Numbered from the stretch's first letter, positions 1 through 8,954 are shown. The stretch: DNA of 64,000 bases from Microlunatus antarcticus (GCF_014193425.1 NZ_JACHZG010000001.1:2604001-2668000), one strand, 5' to 3'. Program-made: numbers and translations. The notes: generated by a model from the letters alone, not told the origin.

Positions 1-771
1 GGCGACGTGACCGGCGAGGAGGGGACGCTGGCCCGCGTCGTCGAGGTGCTCGACCGCGACACCGTGCTGCGCCGGACGGCGGACGACGACGACCCGTACG
101 AGCGGGCGATCGTGGCCAACGCCGACCAGCTCGTCATCGTGACCGCGCTGGCCGACCCGCCGCCCCGCGTCGGGATGATCGACCGGATCATGGTCGCCGC
201 CTTCGACGCGCGGATCGAGCCGCTGCTCCTGCTGACCAAGGCCGACCTGGCCTCGCCGGACGCGCTCGCGGCCGCGTACGCCCCGCTCGACATCGAGGTC
301 CTGGCCACGAAGCCCGGCGACGACCTCGACGACCTCCGGGCGTGGCTGGCCGGCCACCGGACGGTCTTCATCGGCCACTCGGGCGTCGGCAAGTCGACGC
401 TGGTCAACGCGCTCATCCCCGGGGCCGGCCGCACGATCGGCGTCGTCAACGACGTGACCGGGCGCGGCCGCCAGACGTCGACCTCGGCGATCGTGCTGGA
501 GCTCCCCGCCCACCAGATCGACGGCGTCGACCTCGAGCCCGGCTGGGTCATCGACACCCCCGGCGTCCGGTCGTTCGGGCTGAGCCACGTGACGCGGGAG
601 AACATCGTCGCCGCGTTCAGCGACCTCGACGTGATCACCGAGGGGTGCCCGCGGAGCTGCAGCCACGAGACGGGGGCGCAGGACTGCGCGCTCGACCTGG
701 CGGTGGAGCGGGGCGAGCTGTCCCGCGCGCGGCTGGAGTCGTTCCGCCGGATGCTCGACTCCGGCCGATAG
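1..771 (+). CDS. rsgA: Ribosome small-subunit-dependent GTPase RsgA (5' truncated by window edge)
   Basis: Circularly permuted GTPase that acts late in 30S ribosomal subunit maturation. The frame is open from base 1, so the first GTG (position 7) is probably internal and the N-terminal OB-fold is mostly missing. Counting from that GTG, the permuted motif order is visible: G4 TKAD at about residue 77, G1 GHSGVGKST at about 123, G3 DTPG near 184, then a cysteine/histidine zinc-binding patch (CPRSCSH, then another Cys) in the C-terminal part. hisN follows 10 bases downstream, an order common in Actinobacteria. Family assignment is firm; only the start lies outside the window. Confidence 0.93.
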   Translation, partial: GDVTGEEGTLARVVEVLDRDTVLRRTADDDDPYERAIVANADQLVIVTALADPPPRVGMIDRIMVAAFDARIEPLLLLTKADLASPDALAAAYAPLDIEVLATKPGDDLDDLRAWLAGHRTVFIGHSGVGKSTLVNALIPGAGRTIGVVNDVTGRGRQTSTSAIVLELPAHQIDGVDLEPGWVIDTPGVRSFGLSHVTRENIVAAFSDLDVITEGCPRSCSHETGAQDCALDLAVERGELSRARLESFRRMLDSGR

Positions 772-774
772 TGT
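769..774 (+). promoter_or_regulatory. Possible -10 box of a leaderless hisN transcript
   Basis: TAGTGT overlaps the rsgA stop codon and lies 7 bases before the hisN ATG at 782. No Shine-Dalgarno sequence is visible in front of that ATG. The spacing matches other TAnnnT-N6/7-start arrangements in this window. No clear -35 box is seen, so hisN could also simply be co-transcribed with rsgA. Confidence 0.3.
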
Positions 775-781
775 CCGCCTC

Positions 782-1606
782 ATGCCTGCCCGCGTCGACG
801 ACCCGCTCCTCCGTGGCCTGACCGACGACCTGCGGCTCGCGCACCTGCTGGCCGACGACGCCGACTCGATCACCATGAGCCGCTTCAAGGCCCTCGACCT
901 CCAGGTCAGCGCCAAGCCCGACCTGACGCCGGTGACGGACGCCGACACCGCCGTGGAGGAGTCGGTGCGGCGCACGCTCGGGCGGGCCCGGCCGCGCGAC
1001 GCGGTGCACGGCGAGGAGATGTCCGACACCGGCTGGGGCCCCCGGCGCTGGGTCATCGACCCGATCGACGGCACCAAGAACTTCGTGCGCGGCGTCCCCG
1101 TCTGGGCCACGCTGATCTCGCTGATGATCAACGACGAGGTGGCCGTCGGCGTGGTCAGCGCGCCCGCCCTCGGGCGCCGCTGGTGGGCCAGCCTCGGCGG
1201 CGGCGCGTACGCGGGCAAGTCGCTGATGTCGCCCGTCGAGTGCCACGTGTCGCAGGTCGCCGCGATCGAGGACGCCTCGCTCAGCTACGCCGAGATCGGC
1301 GAGTGGGTCGACGCCGGGCAGGGCCAGGAGTTCGTCGACCTGCTCCGCAGCTGCTGGCGCACCCGGGCGTACGGGGACTTCTGGTCCTACGTCCTGCTCG
1401 CCGAGGGCGCCGTCGACATCGCGTGCGAGCCCGACCTGGAGGTCTACGACATGGCGGCCTGCTCGATCGTCGTCACCGAGGCCGGCGGGGCGTTCACCGA
1501 CCTCGACGGCAAGCCCGGGCCGCTCGGCGCCGGTGCGTACGCGACGAACGGGCTGCTGCACGAGGCCGTCCTGGCCCAGCTGCGGCCGTCCGACGACGAC
1601 GAGTGA
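782..1606 (+). CDS. hisN: Histidinol-phosphatase, inositol-monophosphatase type
   Basis: Predicted Mg-dependent phosphatase removing phosphate from L-histidinol phosphate in histidine synthesis. The 274-residue protein carries the inositol monophosphatase signatures: GEEM near residue 79, the metal-binding DPIDGT near 96, and the C-terminal EPDLEVYD motif whose Asp binds metal. The ATG at 782 puts the start just after rsgA. Length is normal for actinobacterial HisN. It could act on other small phosphomonoesters, but the rsgA-hisN order, typical of Actinobacteria, favours HisN. Confidence 0.85.
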   Translation: MPARVDDPLLRGLTDDLRLAHLLADDADSITMSRFKALDLQVSAKPDLTPVTDADTAVEESVRRTLGRARPRDAVHGEEMSDTGWGPRRWVIDPIDGTKNFVRGVPVWATLISLMINDEVAVGVVSAPALGRRWWASLGGGAYAGKSLMSPVECHVSQVAAIEDASLSYAEIGEWVDAGQGQEFVDLLRSCWRTRAYGDFWSYVLLAEGAVDIACEPDLEVYDMAACSIVVTEAGGAFTDLDGKPGPLGAGAYATNGLLHEAVLAQLRPSDDDE

Positions 1607-1607
1607 G

Positions 1608-2180
1608 CTGACGGCGCGGGTCGACGGGGTCTTGCTCGCCGCGGGCGCCGGACGTCGCGCGGGTGGTCCGAAGGGGCTGCGCCGGGACGGTGCCGGGGTG
1701 GCGTGGGTCCGCCGGGCCGCCGACGTCCTGACCGACGGCGGGTGCGACCGCGTGCTGGTCGTCGTCGGCGCCGCCGGGGACGAGGTCGCCGCCCTGCTCG
1801 ACCCGGGGACGACGGTGGTCCCCTGCCCGGACTGGGCGGACGGCATGAGCGCCTCCCTGCGGACGGGTCTGCGCGCGACGTCAGCCGATGCGGTCGTGGT
1901 CCACCTCGTCGACCTGCCCGACGTCGGCGCCGCGGTGGTGCGACGCCTCCTGGAGCAGGGCGGTCGCGGGCGCGACGCGCTCGCGCGGGCGGCGTACGGG
2001 GGCCGCCCCGGGCACCCGGTGCTCGTGGGCGCGGACCACGTCGAACCGCTCCTGGCCTCGCTGGGCGGCGACCGGGGAGGCCGGGCGTACCTCGACCGCC
2101 ACGGCGTGCGGGCCGTCGAGTGCGGCGACCTGGCGACCGGCCGGGACGACGACGGCCCCACGTCCGCAACGACGCCGTGA
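1608..2180 (+). CDS. MobA-like nucleotidyltransferase (molybdenum cofactor type), start uncertain
   Basis: NTP transferase domain protein of the MobA/MocA class that cytidylates or guanylates molybdopterin. The N-terminal beta strand and nucleotide loop LAAGAGRRAGGPKG are clear, followed by the ADGMSASLRTGL and HLVDLPD motifs typical of CTP:molybdopterin cytidylyltransferases. No ATG, GTG or TTG lies in front of the first strand close to the hisN stop; the nearest in-frame GTG is far inside hisN (1533) and TTG at 1632 would cut the strand. I placed the start at CTG 1608, just after the hisN stop, with low certainty. The XdhC gene downstream supports a molybdenum hydroxylase maturation role. 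Confidence 0.75.
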   Translation: MTARVDGVLLAAGAGRRAGGPKGLRRDGAGVAWVRRAADVLTDGGCDRVLVVVGAAGDEVAALLDPGTTVVPCPDWADGMSASLRTGLRATSADAVVVHLVDLPDVGAAVVRRLLEQGGRGRDALARAAYGGRPGHPVLVGADHVEPLLASLGGDRGGRAYLDRHGVRAVECGDLATGRDDDGPTSATTP

Positions 2181-2220
2181 CACGGGACTGGTAGGAACTC
2201 CCCATGGCCCGAGGTGCGCG

Positions 2221-3384
2221 GTGACCGCCTCCCGCGACGTCCTGCCCGCGCTGCTCGGCTGGTGGCGCGCCGGGCAGGCGTGCGCGCTGGCCACCGTGGT
2301 CGGCACCTGGTCCTCCGCCCCGCGCCAGCCCGGCGCGTCGATGCTGGTCGGGCCGGACGGCAGCGTGGTCGGGTCGCTGTCGGGCGGGTGCGTCGAGGGC
2401 GACGTCTACGCGGTGGCCGAGCAGGTTCTCGCCGACGGCCGGGCGACCCACCGGCGCTACGGGGTCGGCGACGCGGAGGCGGCCGAGGTCGGCCTCACCT
2501 GCGGCGGCACGATCGACGTCTTCGTGGAGCGGGTGGCGCCCGACGACCAGGACCTCGATCTGGAGCTGCTGGCCGACGACGTGGCGGCCGGGCGCCCCGT
2601 GGCCGTCGCGACCGTCGTCCGGCACCCCGACCCGGCCCTGGTCGGTCGCCGCCTGGTCGTCCGTCCCGACGGGGGGTCCCGCGGAACGCTCGGCAGCCCG
2701 CGGCGCGACGACGCCGTGGTCGACGACGCCCGCGGCCTGCTGGGGGCCGGGCGGACGGGCCTGCTCACGTACGGCCCGGACGGTCAGCGTCGCGGGCAGG
2801 GCCTCGAGGTGTTCGTCGCCGCGTACGCCCCCCGCGCCCGGATGCTCGTCTTCGGCGCGACCGACCACGCGGCCGCGGTGGCCGCGACGGGGACGTTCCT
2901 GGGGTATTGCGTGACGGTGTGCGACGCCCGCCCGGTCTTCGCCACCGCGAGCCGCTTCCCGGGGGCCGACGAGGTCGTCGTCGACTGGCCGCACCGCTAC
3001 CTGCGCGCGCAGGCCGAGCAGGACCTGCTGGACGAGCGGACGGTCGTCTGCGTCCTCAGCCACGACCCCAAGTTCGACGTCCCGGTCCTCGAGGTCGCCC
3101 TGCGGCTCCCGCGGCTGGGCTACGTCGGGGCCATGGGCTCGCGCCGGACGAGCGAGCACACCCGGGCCGCGCTACGGTCCGCCGGCGTGGGCGAGCCCGA
3201 GCTCGCCCGGCTCTCCTCCCCCATCGGCCTGGACCTCGGCGCCCGGACGCCGGAGGAGACCGCGGTGTCGGTCGCGGCCGAGATCATCGCGGCCCGGCAC
3301 GGTCGCGAGGCGCGGCCGCTCCACCTGGTCGACGGCCCGATCCACGGGGAGCCGGAGCAGGCCGGCGCGACCAGCGCCGGCTGA
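2221..3384 (+). CDS. XdhC/CoxI family molybdenum-enzyme maturation protein
   Basis: XdhC-family proteins bind molybdenum cofactor, promote its sulfuration and hand it to xanthine dehydrogenase or CO-dehydrogenase-type hydroxylases. The 387-residue product has an N-terminal XdhC/CoxI domain with SSAPRQPGASM near residue 35 and SGGCVEGDVY near 58, and a C-terminal Rossmann-like XdhC_C domain from about residue 205, including GYVGAMGSRRTSE. GTG 2221 is chosen because the ATG at 2204 is in another frame and stops at once; a GAGG lies upstream of the GTG. The MobA-like gene precedes it, but no hydroxylase structural subunits are in the window. Confidence 0.87.
   Translation: MTASRDVLPALLGWWRAGQACALATVVGTWSSAPRQPGASMLVGPDGSVVGSLSGGCVEGDVYAVAEQVLADGRATHRRYGVGDAEAAEVGLTCGGTIDVFVERVAPDDQDLDLELLADDVAAGRPVAVATVVRHPDPALVGRRLVVRPDGGSRGTLGSPRRDDAVVDDARGLLGAGRTGLLTYGPDGQRRGQGLEVFVAAYAPRARMLVFGATDHAAAVAATGTFLGYCVTVCDARPVFATASRFPGADEVVVDWPHRYLRAQAEQDLLDERTVVCVLSHDPKFDVPVLEVALRLPRLGYVGAMGSRRTSEHTRAALRSAGVGEPELARLSSPIGLDLGARTPEETAVSVAAEIIAARHGREARPLHLVDGPIHGEPEQAGATSAG
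3361..3381 (+). terminator. Hairpin at the xdhC 3' end
   Basis: Perfect 8-bp stem GCCGGCGC / GCGCCGGC with a 5-base loop, ending one base before the xdhC stop codon. It sits between the convergent xdhC and sigma-factor genes. There is no U tract, so this is a candidate only. Confidence 0.4.
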
Positions 3385-3400
3385 CTTCGCTGGTGACCGC

Positions 3401-3973
3401 TCAGGCGGCGGGCGCCTCCAGGCGGTGCCGCAGCCGCATCACCCCGGCGCGGACGCGGGTCTTGAGCGTGCCGAGCGGGACGCCGAGGAGCACGGCCGCC
3501 TGCTCGTGGGTGTAGCCGCCGAGGAACGTCAGCACGACAGCGTCGCGCTGGAGCTCGGAGAGGTGCTGCAGCGCCCCGCGGAGGCGGGCGGCCTCGTGGC
3601 GGGCGAGACCGAGGTCGGCCACGTCGGGCACGGTCAGCGCGGTCGACGCGGCGTCACGCTGCTCACGGCGGTTGGTCCGGACGACGTGCCGCACCCGGTC
3701 GACGGCGCGACGTCGCGCGAGCATCAGGATCCAGCCGAGCACGGAGCCCCGGTCGGCGTCGAACGTCGTCGCGTGCAGCCAGACGTAGAGGTAGACCTCC
3801 TGCACGACCTCGGCGGCGTGCTCGGGGGATCTGGTCGTGGCCAGCACGACCTGGTGGACGCGCGCGCGGGTCAGGTCGTAGAGGTCGCGGAACGCGGCCT
3901 CCTCGCCGCGCTGCACCCCCTCCAGGAGGACGGCGTGCACCGACTGCTGGGAGGGGAGGACGTCAAGGGTCAC
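3401..3973 (-). CDS. ECF RNA polymerase sigma factor (SigK-like)
   Basis: Extracytoplasmic-function sigma-70 factor of about 190 residues. Region 2 runs from about residue 20 to 100 (AAFRDLYDLTRARVHQVV, AAEVVQEVYLYVW, then GWILMLARRRAVDRVR); region 4 is the C-terminal helix-turn-helix (LQRDAVVLTFLGGYTHEQ followed by GVPLGTLKTRV). The frame extends 80 codons further upstream, but that part is low-complexity and unlike sigma factors, so GTG 3973 is preferred. The overall pattern resembles the SigK group, whose members usually sit beside an RskA anti-sigma gene; none is present here. It converges on xdhC. Confidence 0.85.
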   Translation of the reverse strand: MTLDVLPSQQSVHAVLLEGVQRGEEAAFRDLYDLTRARVHQVVLATTRSPEHAAEVVQEVYLYVWLHATTFDADRGSVLGWILMLARRRAVDRVRHVVRTNRREQRDAASTALTVPDVADLGLARHEAARLRGALQHLSELQRDAVVLTFLGGYTHEQAAVLLGVPLGTLKTRVRAGVMRLRHRLEAPAA

Positions 3974-4169
3974 GGGGCGCCGATCGCACGTCGTCGTGTC
4001 GTTCCGGCCCCCGAGCCGACCCTCACACTGTGCCGCATCCGACGCCGTCGCGCTGCCGGGAAGTAGTCCTTCGGTCAAATTGGTGCCCGATCGAAAGGAC
4101 GAGTTCACCCGCAGGTCGCCCACGGGGGCGGCCGACCACCCCTGGGGGTGATCGGCCGCTCCGTCGGGG

Positions 4170-4595
4170 TCAGGCGCGCAGCTGTGCGCCCACCTCGGCG
4201 GCCGCCGTGCCACCGAGGGCGGCGTCCTCGTCGTCGGTCAGCAGGCGCGAGCGGATCAGGAAGCGCACGCCGTTCGGGCTCTCGAGCGAGAAGCCCGCCC
4301 CGCGACCCGGGACCAGGTCGATGGTGAGGTGCGTGTGCTTCCAGTACGCGAACTGCTCGCGGCTCATCCACACGTCGACCGGCTCCGGCGTCCCGGCGTC
4401 GAGCTGCCCGAGCAGCACGTCGGCGTCGCCGGTGATGAAGTCGCCCTGCGCGAAGCACATCGGCGACGACCCGTCGCAGCAGCCACCCGACTGGTGGAAC
4501 ATCAGCGGGCCGTGCTCCTCGCGCAGCGTCCGGATCATCTCCGCCGCCTTGTCGGACACCGCCACCCGGGACGGCTGCTGCTCCGGGTCACCCAT
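4170..4595 (-). CDS. DUF779 family protein
   Basis: Small protein of 141 residues of the DUF779 family, commonly encoded directly after ExaC/AldB-type aldehyde dehydrogenases. Visible family features are FHQSGGCCDGSSPMC near residue 33, a cysteine cluster that may bind metal or a thiol ligand, and DVWMSREQFAYWKHT near 74. Its ATG overlaps the dehydrogenase stop as TGATG, so the two are translationally coupled. The biochemical role is unknown; neighbours point to aldehyde oxidation. Confidence 0.88.
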   Translation of the reverse strand: MGDPEQQPSRVAVSDKAAEMIRTLREEHGPLMFHQSGGCCDGSSPMCFAQGDFITGDADVLLGQLDAGTPEPVDVWMSREQFAYWKHTHLTIDLVPGRGAGFSLESPNGVRFLIRSRLLTDDEDAALGGTAAAEVGAQLRA

Positions 4596-6118
4596 CAGAA
4601 GAAGCCCAGCTTGTTCGGGTTGTACGACACCAGCAGGTTCTTCGTCTGCTGGTAGTGGTCCAGCATCATCAGGTGGTTCTCGCGCCCGATGCCGGACGAC
4701 TTGTAGCCACCGAACGCCGCGTGCGCCGGGTACTGGTGGTAGCAGTTCGTCCAGACGCGACCGGCCTGGATGTCACGACCGGCCCGGTAGGCGGTGTTGA
4801 TGTCGCGCGACCACACGCCGGCACCCAGCCCGTACAGGGTGTCGTTGGCGATCGAGATGGCCTCGTCGTAGTCCTCGAAGCCGGTCACCGAGACGACCGG
4901 GCCGAAGATCTCCTCCTGGAACACGCGCATCTTGTTGTTGCCCTGGAAGATCGTCGGCGCGACGTAGTAGCCGCCCGACAGGTCCCCGCCGAGGTCGACC
5001 CGCTCGCCGCCGACGACGACCCGGGCGCCCTCGGCGACCCCGATCTCGAGGTAGGACAGGATCTTCTCGAGCTGGTCGTTGCTGGCCTGCGCGCCGACCA
5101 TCGTGTCGGTGTCGAGCGGGTTGCCCTGCACCATCGCCTTGACCCGGTCGGTCGCGGCCGGCAGGAAGCCGTCGATGATCGAGTTCTGGATCAGCGCCCG
5201 GCTCGGGCAGGTGCAGACCTCGCCCTGGTTGAGCGCGAACATGCTGAAGCCCTCGAGCGCCTTGTCGTAGAACGCGTCCTCGCTGCGGGCGACGTCCTCG
5301 AAGAAGATGTTCGGGCTCTTGCCGCCGAGCTCGAGGGTGACCGGGATGAGGTTCTGGCTGGCGTACTGCATGATCAGCCGGCCGGTCGTGGTCTCGCCGG
5401 TGAAGGCGATCTTGCGGATCCGCGACGAGCTGGCGAGCGGCTTGCCCGCCTCCACGCCGAAGCCGTTGACGACGTTGAGCACGCCGGGCGGGAGCAGGTC
5501 GGCGATCAGCTCCATGAGGAGCAGGATCGACGCCGGCGTCTGCTCGGCCGGCTTCAGGACGATCGCGTTGCCCGCGGCGAGAGCGGGGGCGAGCTTCCAG
5601 GTGGCCATCAGGATCGGGAAGTTCCAGGGGATGATCTGCCCGACCACGCCCAGCGGCTCCTGGAAGTGGTAGGCCACCGTGTCGTCGTCGATCTGGCTGC
5701 TGTGGCCCTCCTGGGCCCGGATGGCGCCCGCGAAGTAGCGGAAGTGGTCGACCACGAGGGGCATGTCGGCGGCGAGGGTCTCGCGCACCGGCTTGCCGTT
5801 CTCCCACGTCTCCCCCACGGCGAGCATCTCGAGGTTCTGCTCGATGCGGTCGGCGATCTTGTTGAGGATGACGGCGCGCTCGGCGACCGACGTCTTGCCC
5901 CAGGCCGGGGCGGCGGCGTGCGCGGCGTCGAGGGCGAGCTCGATGTCCTCGGCGCTGGAGCGGGCGACCTCGCAGAACGTCTTGCCGTTCACGGGCGACG
6001 GGTTCTCGAAGTAGCGGCCCTTGACGGGGGCGACCCACTCGCCGCCGATCCAGTTCTCGTAGCGGGACTTGTAGGTGACGACGCTGCCGTCGGTCCCCGG
6101 GTTGGCGTACACAGTCAT
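4595..6118 (-). CDS. NAD-dependent aldehyde dehydrogenase (ExaC/AldB type)
   Basis: Oxidises acetaldehyde or related aldehydes to acids with NAD(P). The 507-residue protein is full length for the family: [10 protein letters not shown] in the cofactor domain, [15 protein letters not shown] around the general base, and the catalytic cysteine in GEVCTCPSR. The C-terminal stretch [10 protein letters not shown] and the DUF779 partner are typical of the ExaC/AldB/ThcA group used in ethanol or acetaldehyde oxidation. The GAF-domain regulator just upstream on the same strand is a likely activator. No alcohol dehydrogenase gene is next to it. Confidence 0.93.
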   Translation of the reverse strand: MTVYANPGTDGSVVTYKSRYENWIGGEWVAPVKGRYFENPSPVNGKTFCEVARSSAEDIELALDAAHAAAPAWGKTSVAERAVILNKIADRIEQNLEMLAVGETWENGKPVRETLAADMPLVVDHFRYFAGAIRAQEGHSSQIDDDTVAYHFQEPLGVVGQIIPWNFPILMATWKLAPALAAGNAIVLKPAEQTPASILLLMELIADLLPPGVLNVVNGFGVEAGKPLASSSRIRKIAFTGETTTGRLIMQYASQNLIPVTLELGGKSPNIFFEDVARSEDAFYDKALEGFSMFALNQGEVCTCPSRALIQNSIIDGFLPAATDRVKAMVQGNPLDTDTMVGAQASNDQLEKILSYLEIGVAEGARVVVGGERVDLGGDLSGGYYVAPTIFQGNNKMRVFQEEIFGPVVSVTGFEDYDEAISIANDTLYGLGAGVWSRDINTAYRAGRDIQAGRVWTNCYHQYPAHAAFGGYKSSGIGRENHLMMLDHYQQTKNLLVSYNPNKLGFF

Positions 6119-6223
6119 GCGATGCGACTCCTTCGTCGTCGGGCGGCCGTGCCGTACGCGCGGCGGACTACGCCCTCGTCTGCACCGTAGAACGAGCGAC
6201 GTTGCCGCAACGTTGCGGGCCCC

Positions 6224-7516
6224 TCACCCCAGCTGGCGGTCGAGCTCGACCAGGTGCTGCTCGACGAACGTCCGCCGCGCCGAACCCAGGGGCAGCGCCC
6301 CGGCCGCGGCCGTCCACACCTCGTGGTCGTCGCGTCCCTCGGCACCCTGCGCGTACGCGAGCAGCGCGTCCGCGTCGCCGGAGCCGATCAGCCGCTCGCG
6401 CAGCCGCAGGCGGAGGTCCTCGCGGAGCTCGACCACGCCGGGCGCGTCCGAGGTCGGCAGCACCGGACCCGCGTACGCCCCCACCGCCTCGGCCAGGCGC
6501 CCCGCCTCGAGCGCCCGGCGGACCCGGCGCACGTCGGACAGCAGCGGCGCGCGCAGGGCGTACGGGCGCGAGCCGAGCATGTCCTCGCCGAGCGTCGAGC
6601 GGAGCCGGGAGACCTCGGCCCGGACGGTGACGGCGGACAGTCCGTGCGTCGAGAGCGCGGCCTCGAGCTCGCCGCCGCTGAGACCGCCGCGGTGCTCCGA
6701 CAGCAGGAGGAGCATCTCGCTGTGCCGCAGGCTGAGCACGGTGCTACGTCCGGCCCGCTCGAGCAGGCCCTGCGGACGGCCGAGCACGGAGAACCGGGCC
6801 GGCGCCGTGGGCCGCCGAGCCCCGCCGTCGGACCGGCGGCCGCGCAGCCGGTCGATGCGGAGCTCGGCCTCGGCGGCGGCGACGGTGGCGCGGACCAGGG
6901 CGAGCGTCTGCGGCCCGGCGACCTCTGGACCGCCCGTGATGTCGAGGGCGCCGAGGACGACGCGGGTGTCGGGATCCCGGATGGGCACGGCCGTGCAGCT
7001 CCACGGCGTGACCGACCGGACCAGGTGCTCGGGGCCGAGGATCTGCACGCCTCGACCGGTCCGCAGCGCGGTGCCGGGGGCGTTCGTCCCTGCCCTCGCC
7101 TCGCTCCAGTCCGCTCCCGCGACGAAGTGCATCGACTCGGCCCGGCCCCGCAGCCCGGCGTCGCCCTCGAGCCAGAGGATGTGGCCCTCGGCGTCGGTGA
7201 CGGCGACGACGAGCCCGGCGTCGGTCGCCGCCTCGACCAGCAGGCGGCGCACGACGGGCATCGTCCGGGCCAGCGGCGAGCGGCGGCGGAGCTCCTCGAG
7301 CGCGTCCCGACCGAGCGGGGCGGGCACGCCGCCGGTCTCCGGGTCGAGCCCGCCAACGAGGCTGCGGCGCCAGGAGTCGGCGACCACGGGCCGCACGGTG
7401 GGCGCGATGCGACCGGTCGCCAGGAAGTCGTCGTGGAAGCCGGCGAGGGCGCGGGAGAGCGAGGCCGCGTCGGAACCCGGAGGTACGGCCGGGGCGTCGA
7501 CGCCCCTCACGACCAC
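6224..7516 (-). CDS. GAF-domain transcriptional regulator (AcoR-like, no AAA+ domain)
   Basis: A 430-residue regulator. The N-terminal half (about residues 90-230) looks like the GAF sensor of AcoR-type activators (VVAVTDAEGHILWLEGD, then GTNAPGTALRTGRGVQILG). The remainder contains a winged-helix-like segment around residues 265-320 (LSLRHSEMLLLLSEHRGGLS, later TVRAEVSRLRSTLGEDML). There is no sigma-54 AAA+ module, as usual for actinobacterial versions. It lies 105 bases upstream of the aldehyde dehydrogenase on the same strand and probably controls it in response to an aldehyde or alcohol. GTG start at 7516. Confidence 0.75.
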   Translation of the reverse strand: MVVRGVDAPAVPPGSDAASLSRALAGFHDDFLATGRIAPTVRPVVADSWRRSLVGGLDPETGGVPAPLGRDALEELRRRSPLARTMPVVRRLLVEAATDAGLVVAVTDAEGHILWLEGDAGLRGRAESMHFVAGADWSEARAGTNAPGTALRTGRGVQILGPEHLVRSVTPWSCTAVPIRDPDTRVVLGALDITGGPEVAGPQTLALVRATVAAAEAELRIDRLRGRRSDGGARRPTAPARFSVLGRPQGLLERAGRSTVLSLRHSEMLLLLSEHRGGLSGGELEAALSTHGLSAVTVRAEVSRLRSTLGEDMLGSRPYALRAPLLSDVRRVRRALEAGRLAEAVGAYAGPVLPTSDAPGVVELREDLRLRLRERLIGSGDADALLAYAQGAEGRDDHEVWTAAAGALPLGSARRTFVEQHLVELDRQLG

Positions 7517-7599
7517 CCGCTCGTCATGGTCGAAGGATAGTGCTGGACCGGCGACCGGGTGCCCTCGCGCACGAGGTCGCCAGCCGCGATGATGTCGCC

Positions 7600-8424
7600 A
7601 TGGACCTGACCCACCGCGTACGCGTGCCGGCCCCGCTGGACGAGGCCTGGGCGACCGTGAACGACCCCGCCCGGGTCGCGGCCGTGCTGCCGGGCACGAC
7701 GCTCGACACGGCCGCGGACGACGGGTTCACCGGGTCGATGAAGATCAAGCTCGGCTCGTCCCTGCTCGCGCTGACGGGCAGCGGCCGCTACACCTCGCGC
7801 TCCGAGGGCGCCCACCGCGTCGTGGTGACGACGACCGGGACCGACCGCCGGGGCGACGCCGGCGTCGAGGCCACGCACACGATCACGCTGGCGGGCGTCG
7901 GCGACGGTCGCGCGGAGACCGACGTGACTGTCGCGACGTCGATGACCTGGAGCGGACGACCCGGCCGGCTCGGCGACGGGGTGGTCGCCGACGCGGTCGA
8001 CCGCGTGCTCGACCTGACCGGCACCCGCGTCGCCGCCCGCGTCGCCGAGGGGCTGCCCTGGGCCCCGGCCGCCGGCACCGTGTCGGCGCACGACGACGAG
8101 CAGACCGCGGCCGCCGTGGTCGACCACCCGGTCGAGCTCGGCGACGACCTCGGGTCGATCGACGAGCCCGAGCCCGGCGGGCACCCCCGGCCGCAGCCGT
8201 CGCCCTCCCCCGGCCCGTCGCCCCGGCCCCCGAGGACGAGCACGCCGAGCGCGAGCACACCGCGGCCTTACGTCTACCAGCCCTACAGCAACACCGCCGA
8301 GCCGCACGTCAGCGTGGCCCGCACCCTCAGCCAGCTCGCCACCAGCCGCGTCCTGCCGTACGCCGGCCTCGGCGCCCTGGCGCTCTTCCTCGGCGCCTCC
8401 GCCCTGCGTCGGGCCCGGCGCTGA
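7600..8424 (+). CDS. CoxG-like SRPBCC protein with C-terminal membrane anchor
   Basis: Residues 1-150 form a SRPBCC/CoxG-type domain (MDLTHRVRVPAPLDEAW, then LPGTTLD and GSMKIKLGS), the family that includes CoxG of carbon monoxide dehydrogenase operons. A Pro/Ser-rich linker follows (about residues 185-225) and then a C-terminal hydrophobic segment VLPYAGLGALALFLGASAL followed by arginines, which should anchor it to the inner membrane face. This layout matches CoxG, proposed to tether the hydroxylase to the membrane. No cox structural genes are adjacent, but xdhC and a MobA-like gene lie 4-6 kb upstream. Confidence 0.78.
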   Translation: MDLTHRVRVPAPLDEAWATVNDPARVAAVLPGTTLDTAADDGFTGSMKIKLGSSLLALTGSGRYTSRSEGAHRVVVTTTGTDRRGDAGVEATHTITLAGVGDGRAETDVTVATSMTWSGRPGRLGDGVVADAVDRVLDLTGTRVAARVAEGLPWAPAAGTVSAHDDEQTAAAVVDHPVELGDDLGSIDEPEPGGHPRPQPSPSPGPSPRPPRTSTPSASTPRPYVYQPYSNTAEPHVSVARTLSQLATSRVLPYAGLGALALFLGASALRRARR

Positions 8425-8954
8425 GCGAGCGGCCGACCTGGACGGTCACGGCCACGGTGCTGGTGCAGCGCGACGACCGCTGGCTCCTGACCGTGCGAGG
8501 GGCGGACGTGGACGACGCCCCCGGTCAGCTCGGTCTGGTCGGCGGCCACCTCGAGCACCAGGGCGACAGCGGCCCCGGCGTGCTCGAGGCGACCGCGCGC
8601 CGGGAGGCGGCCGAGGAGGTCGGGCTCGACCTCGCCGACGCCGCCCTGACCTACCTGGAGTCGGAGGTCTTCACCACCGACGCCGGGGTGGGCCAGGTGA
8701 CGGTGTCGTTCCTGGTGGCGGCGCCGGAGGACCAGGAACCGGTGGTCGCCGACCCCGCCGAGCTCACCGCGCTGGGCTGGTGGACGCCCGGGGAGGCGGC
8801 GGCCGACCCGCGCTGCCCGCCGTGGCTGCCGCCGATGCTCGCGCGCGCCGAGCTCAGGCGCCGACGGGCTCCAGCCGCTCCCCCGCCGGCTCCTCGGCCA
8901 CCGGCCGCGGACGACCCGGCAGCACCAGGGCCAGCAGCACCGACAGCGCCGTGA
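8421..8954 (+). CDS. Nudix hydrolase family protein, start and C-terminus uncertain
   Basis: Nudix-fold protein. The core is GLVGGHLEHQGD followed by ATARREAAEEVGLDL, matching the RExxEExG half of the Nudix box that binds metal and pyrophosphate; the Glu normally found 8 residues before the RE pair is missing. The first beta strand (WTVTATVLVQRDDRWLLTV) begins before the earliest GTG (8457), so the start is probably a rare CTG at 8421 overlapping the stop of the CoxG-like gene. The C-terminal 35 residues are Arg/Pro/Ala-rich and overlap the convergent MFS gene by about 100 bases, so the last part may be poorly conserved. Confidence 0.65.
   Translation: MSERPTWTVTATVLVQRDDRWLLTVRGADVDDAPGQLGLVGGHLEHQGDSGPGVLEATARREAAEEVGLDLADAALTYLESEVFTTDAGVGQVTVSFLVAAPEDQEPVVADPAELTALGWWTPGEAAADPRCPPWLPPMLARAELRRRRAPAAPPPAPRPPAADDPAAPGPAAPTAP

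Noticed and set aside
4655-6190. A 511-codon plus-strand frame
   Set aside because: It is the complement of the aldehyde dehydrogenase with biased composition and no recognisable domain.
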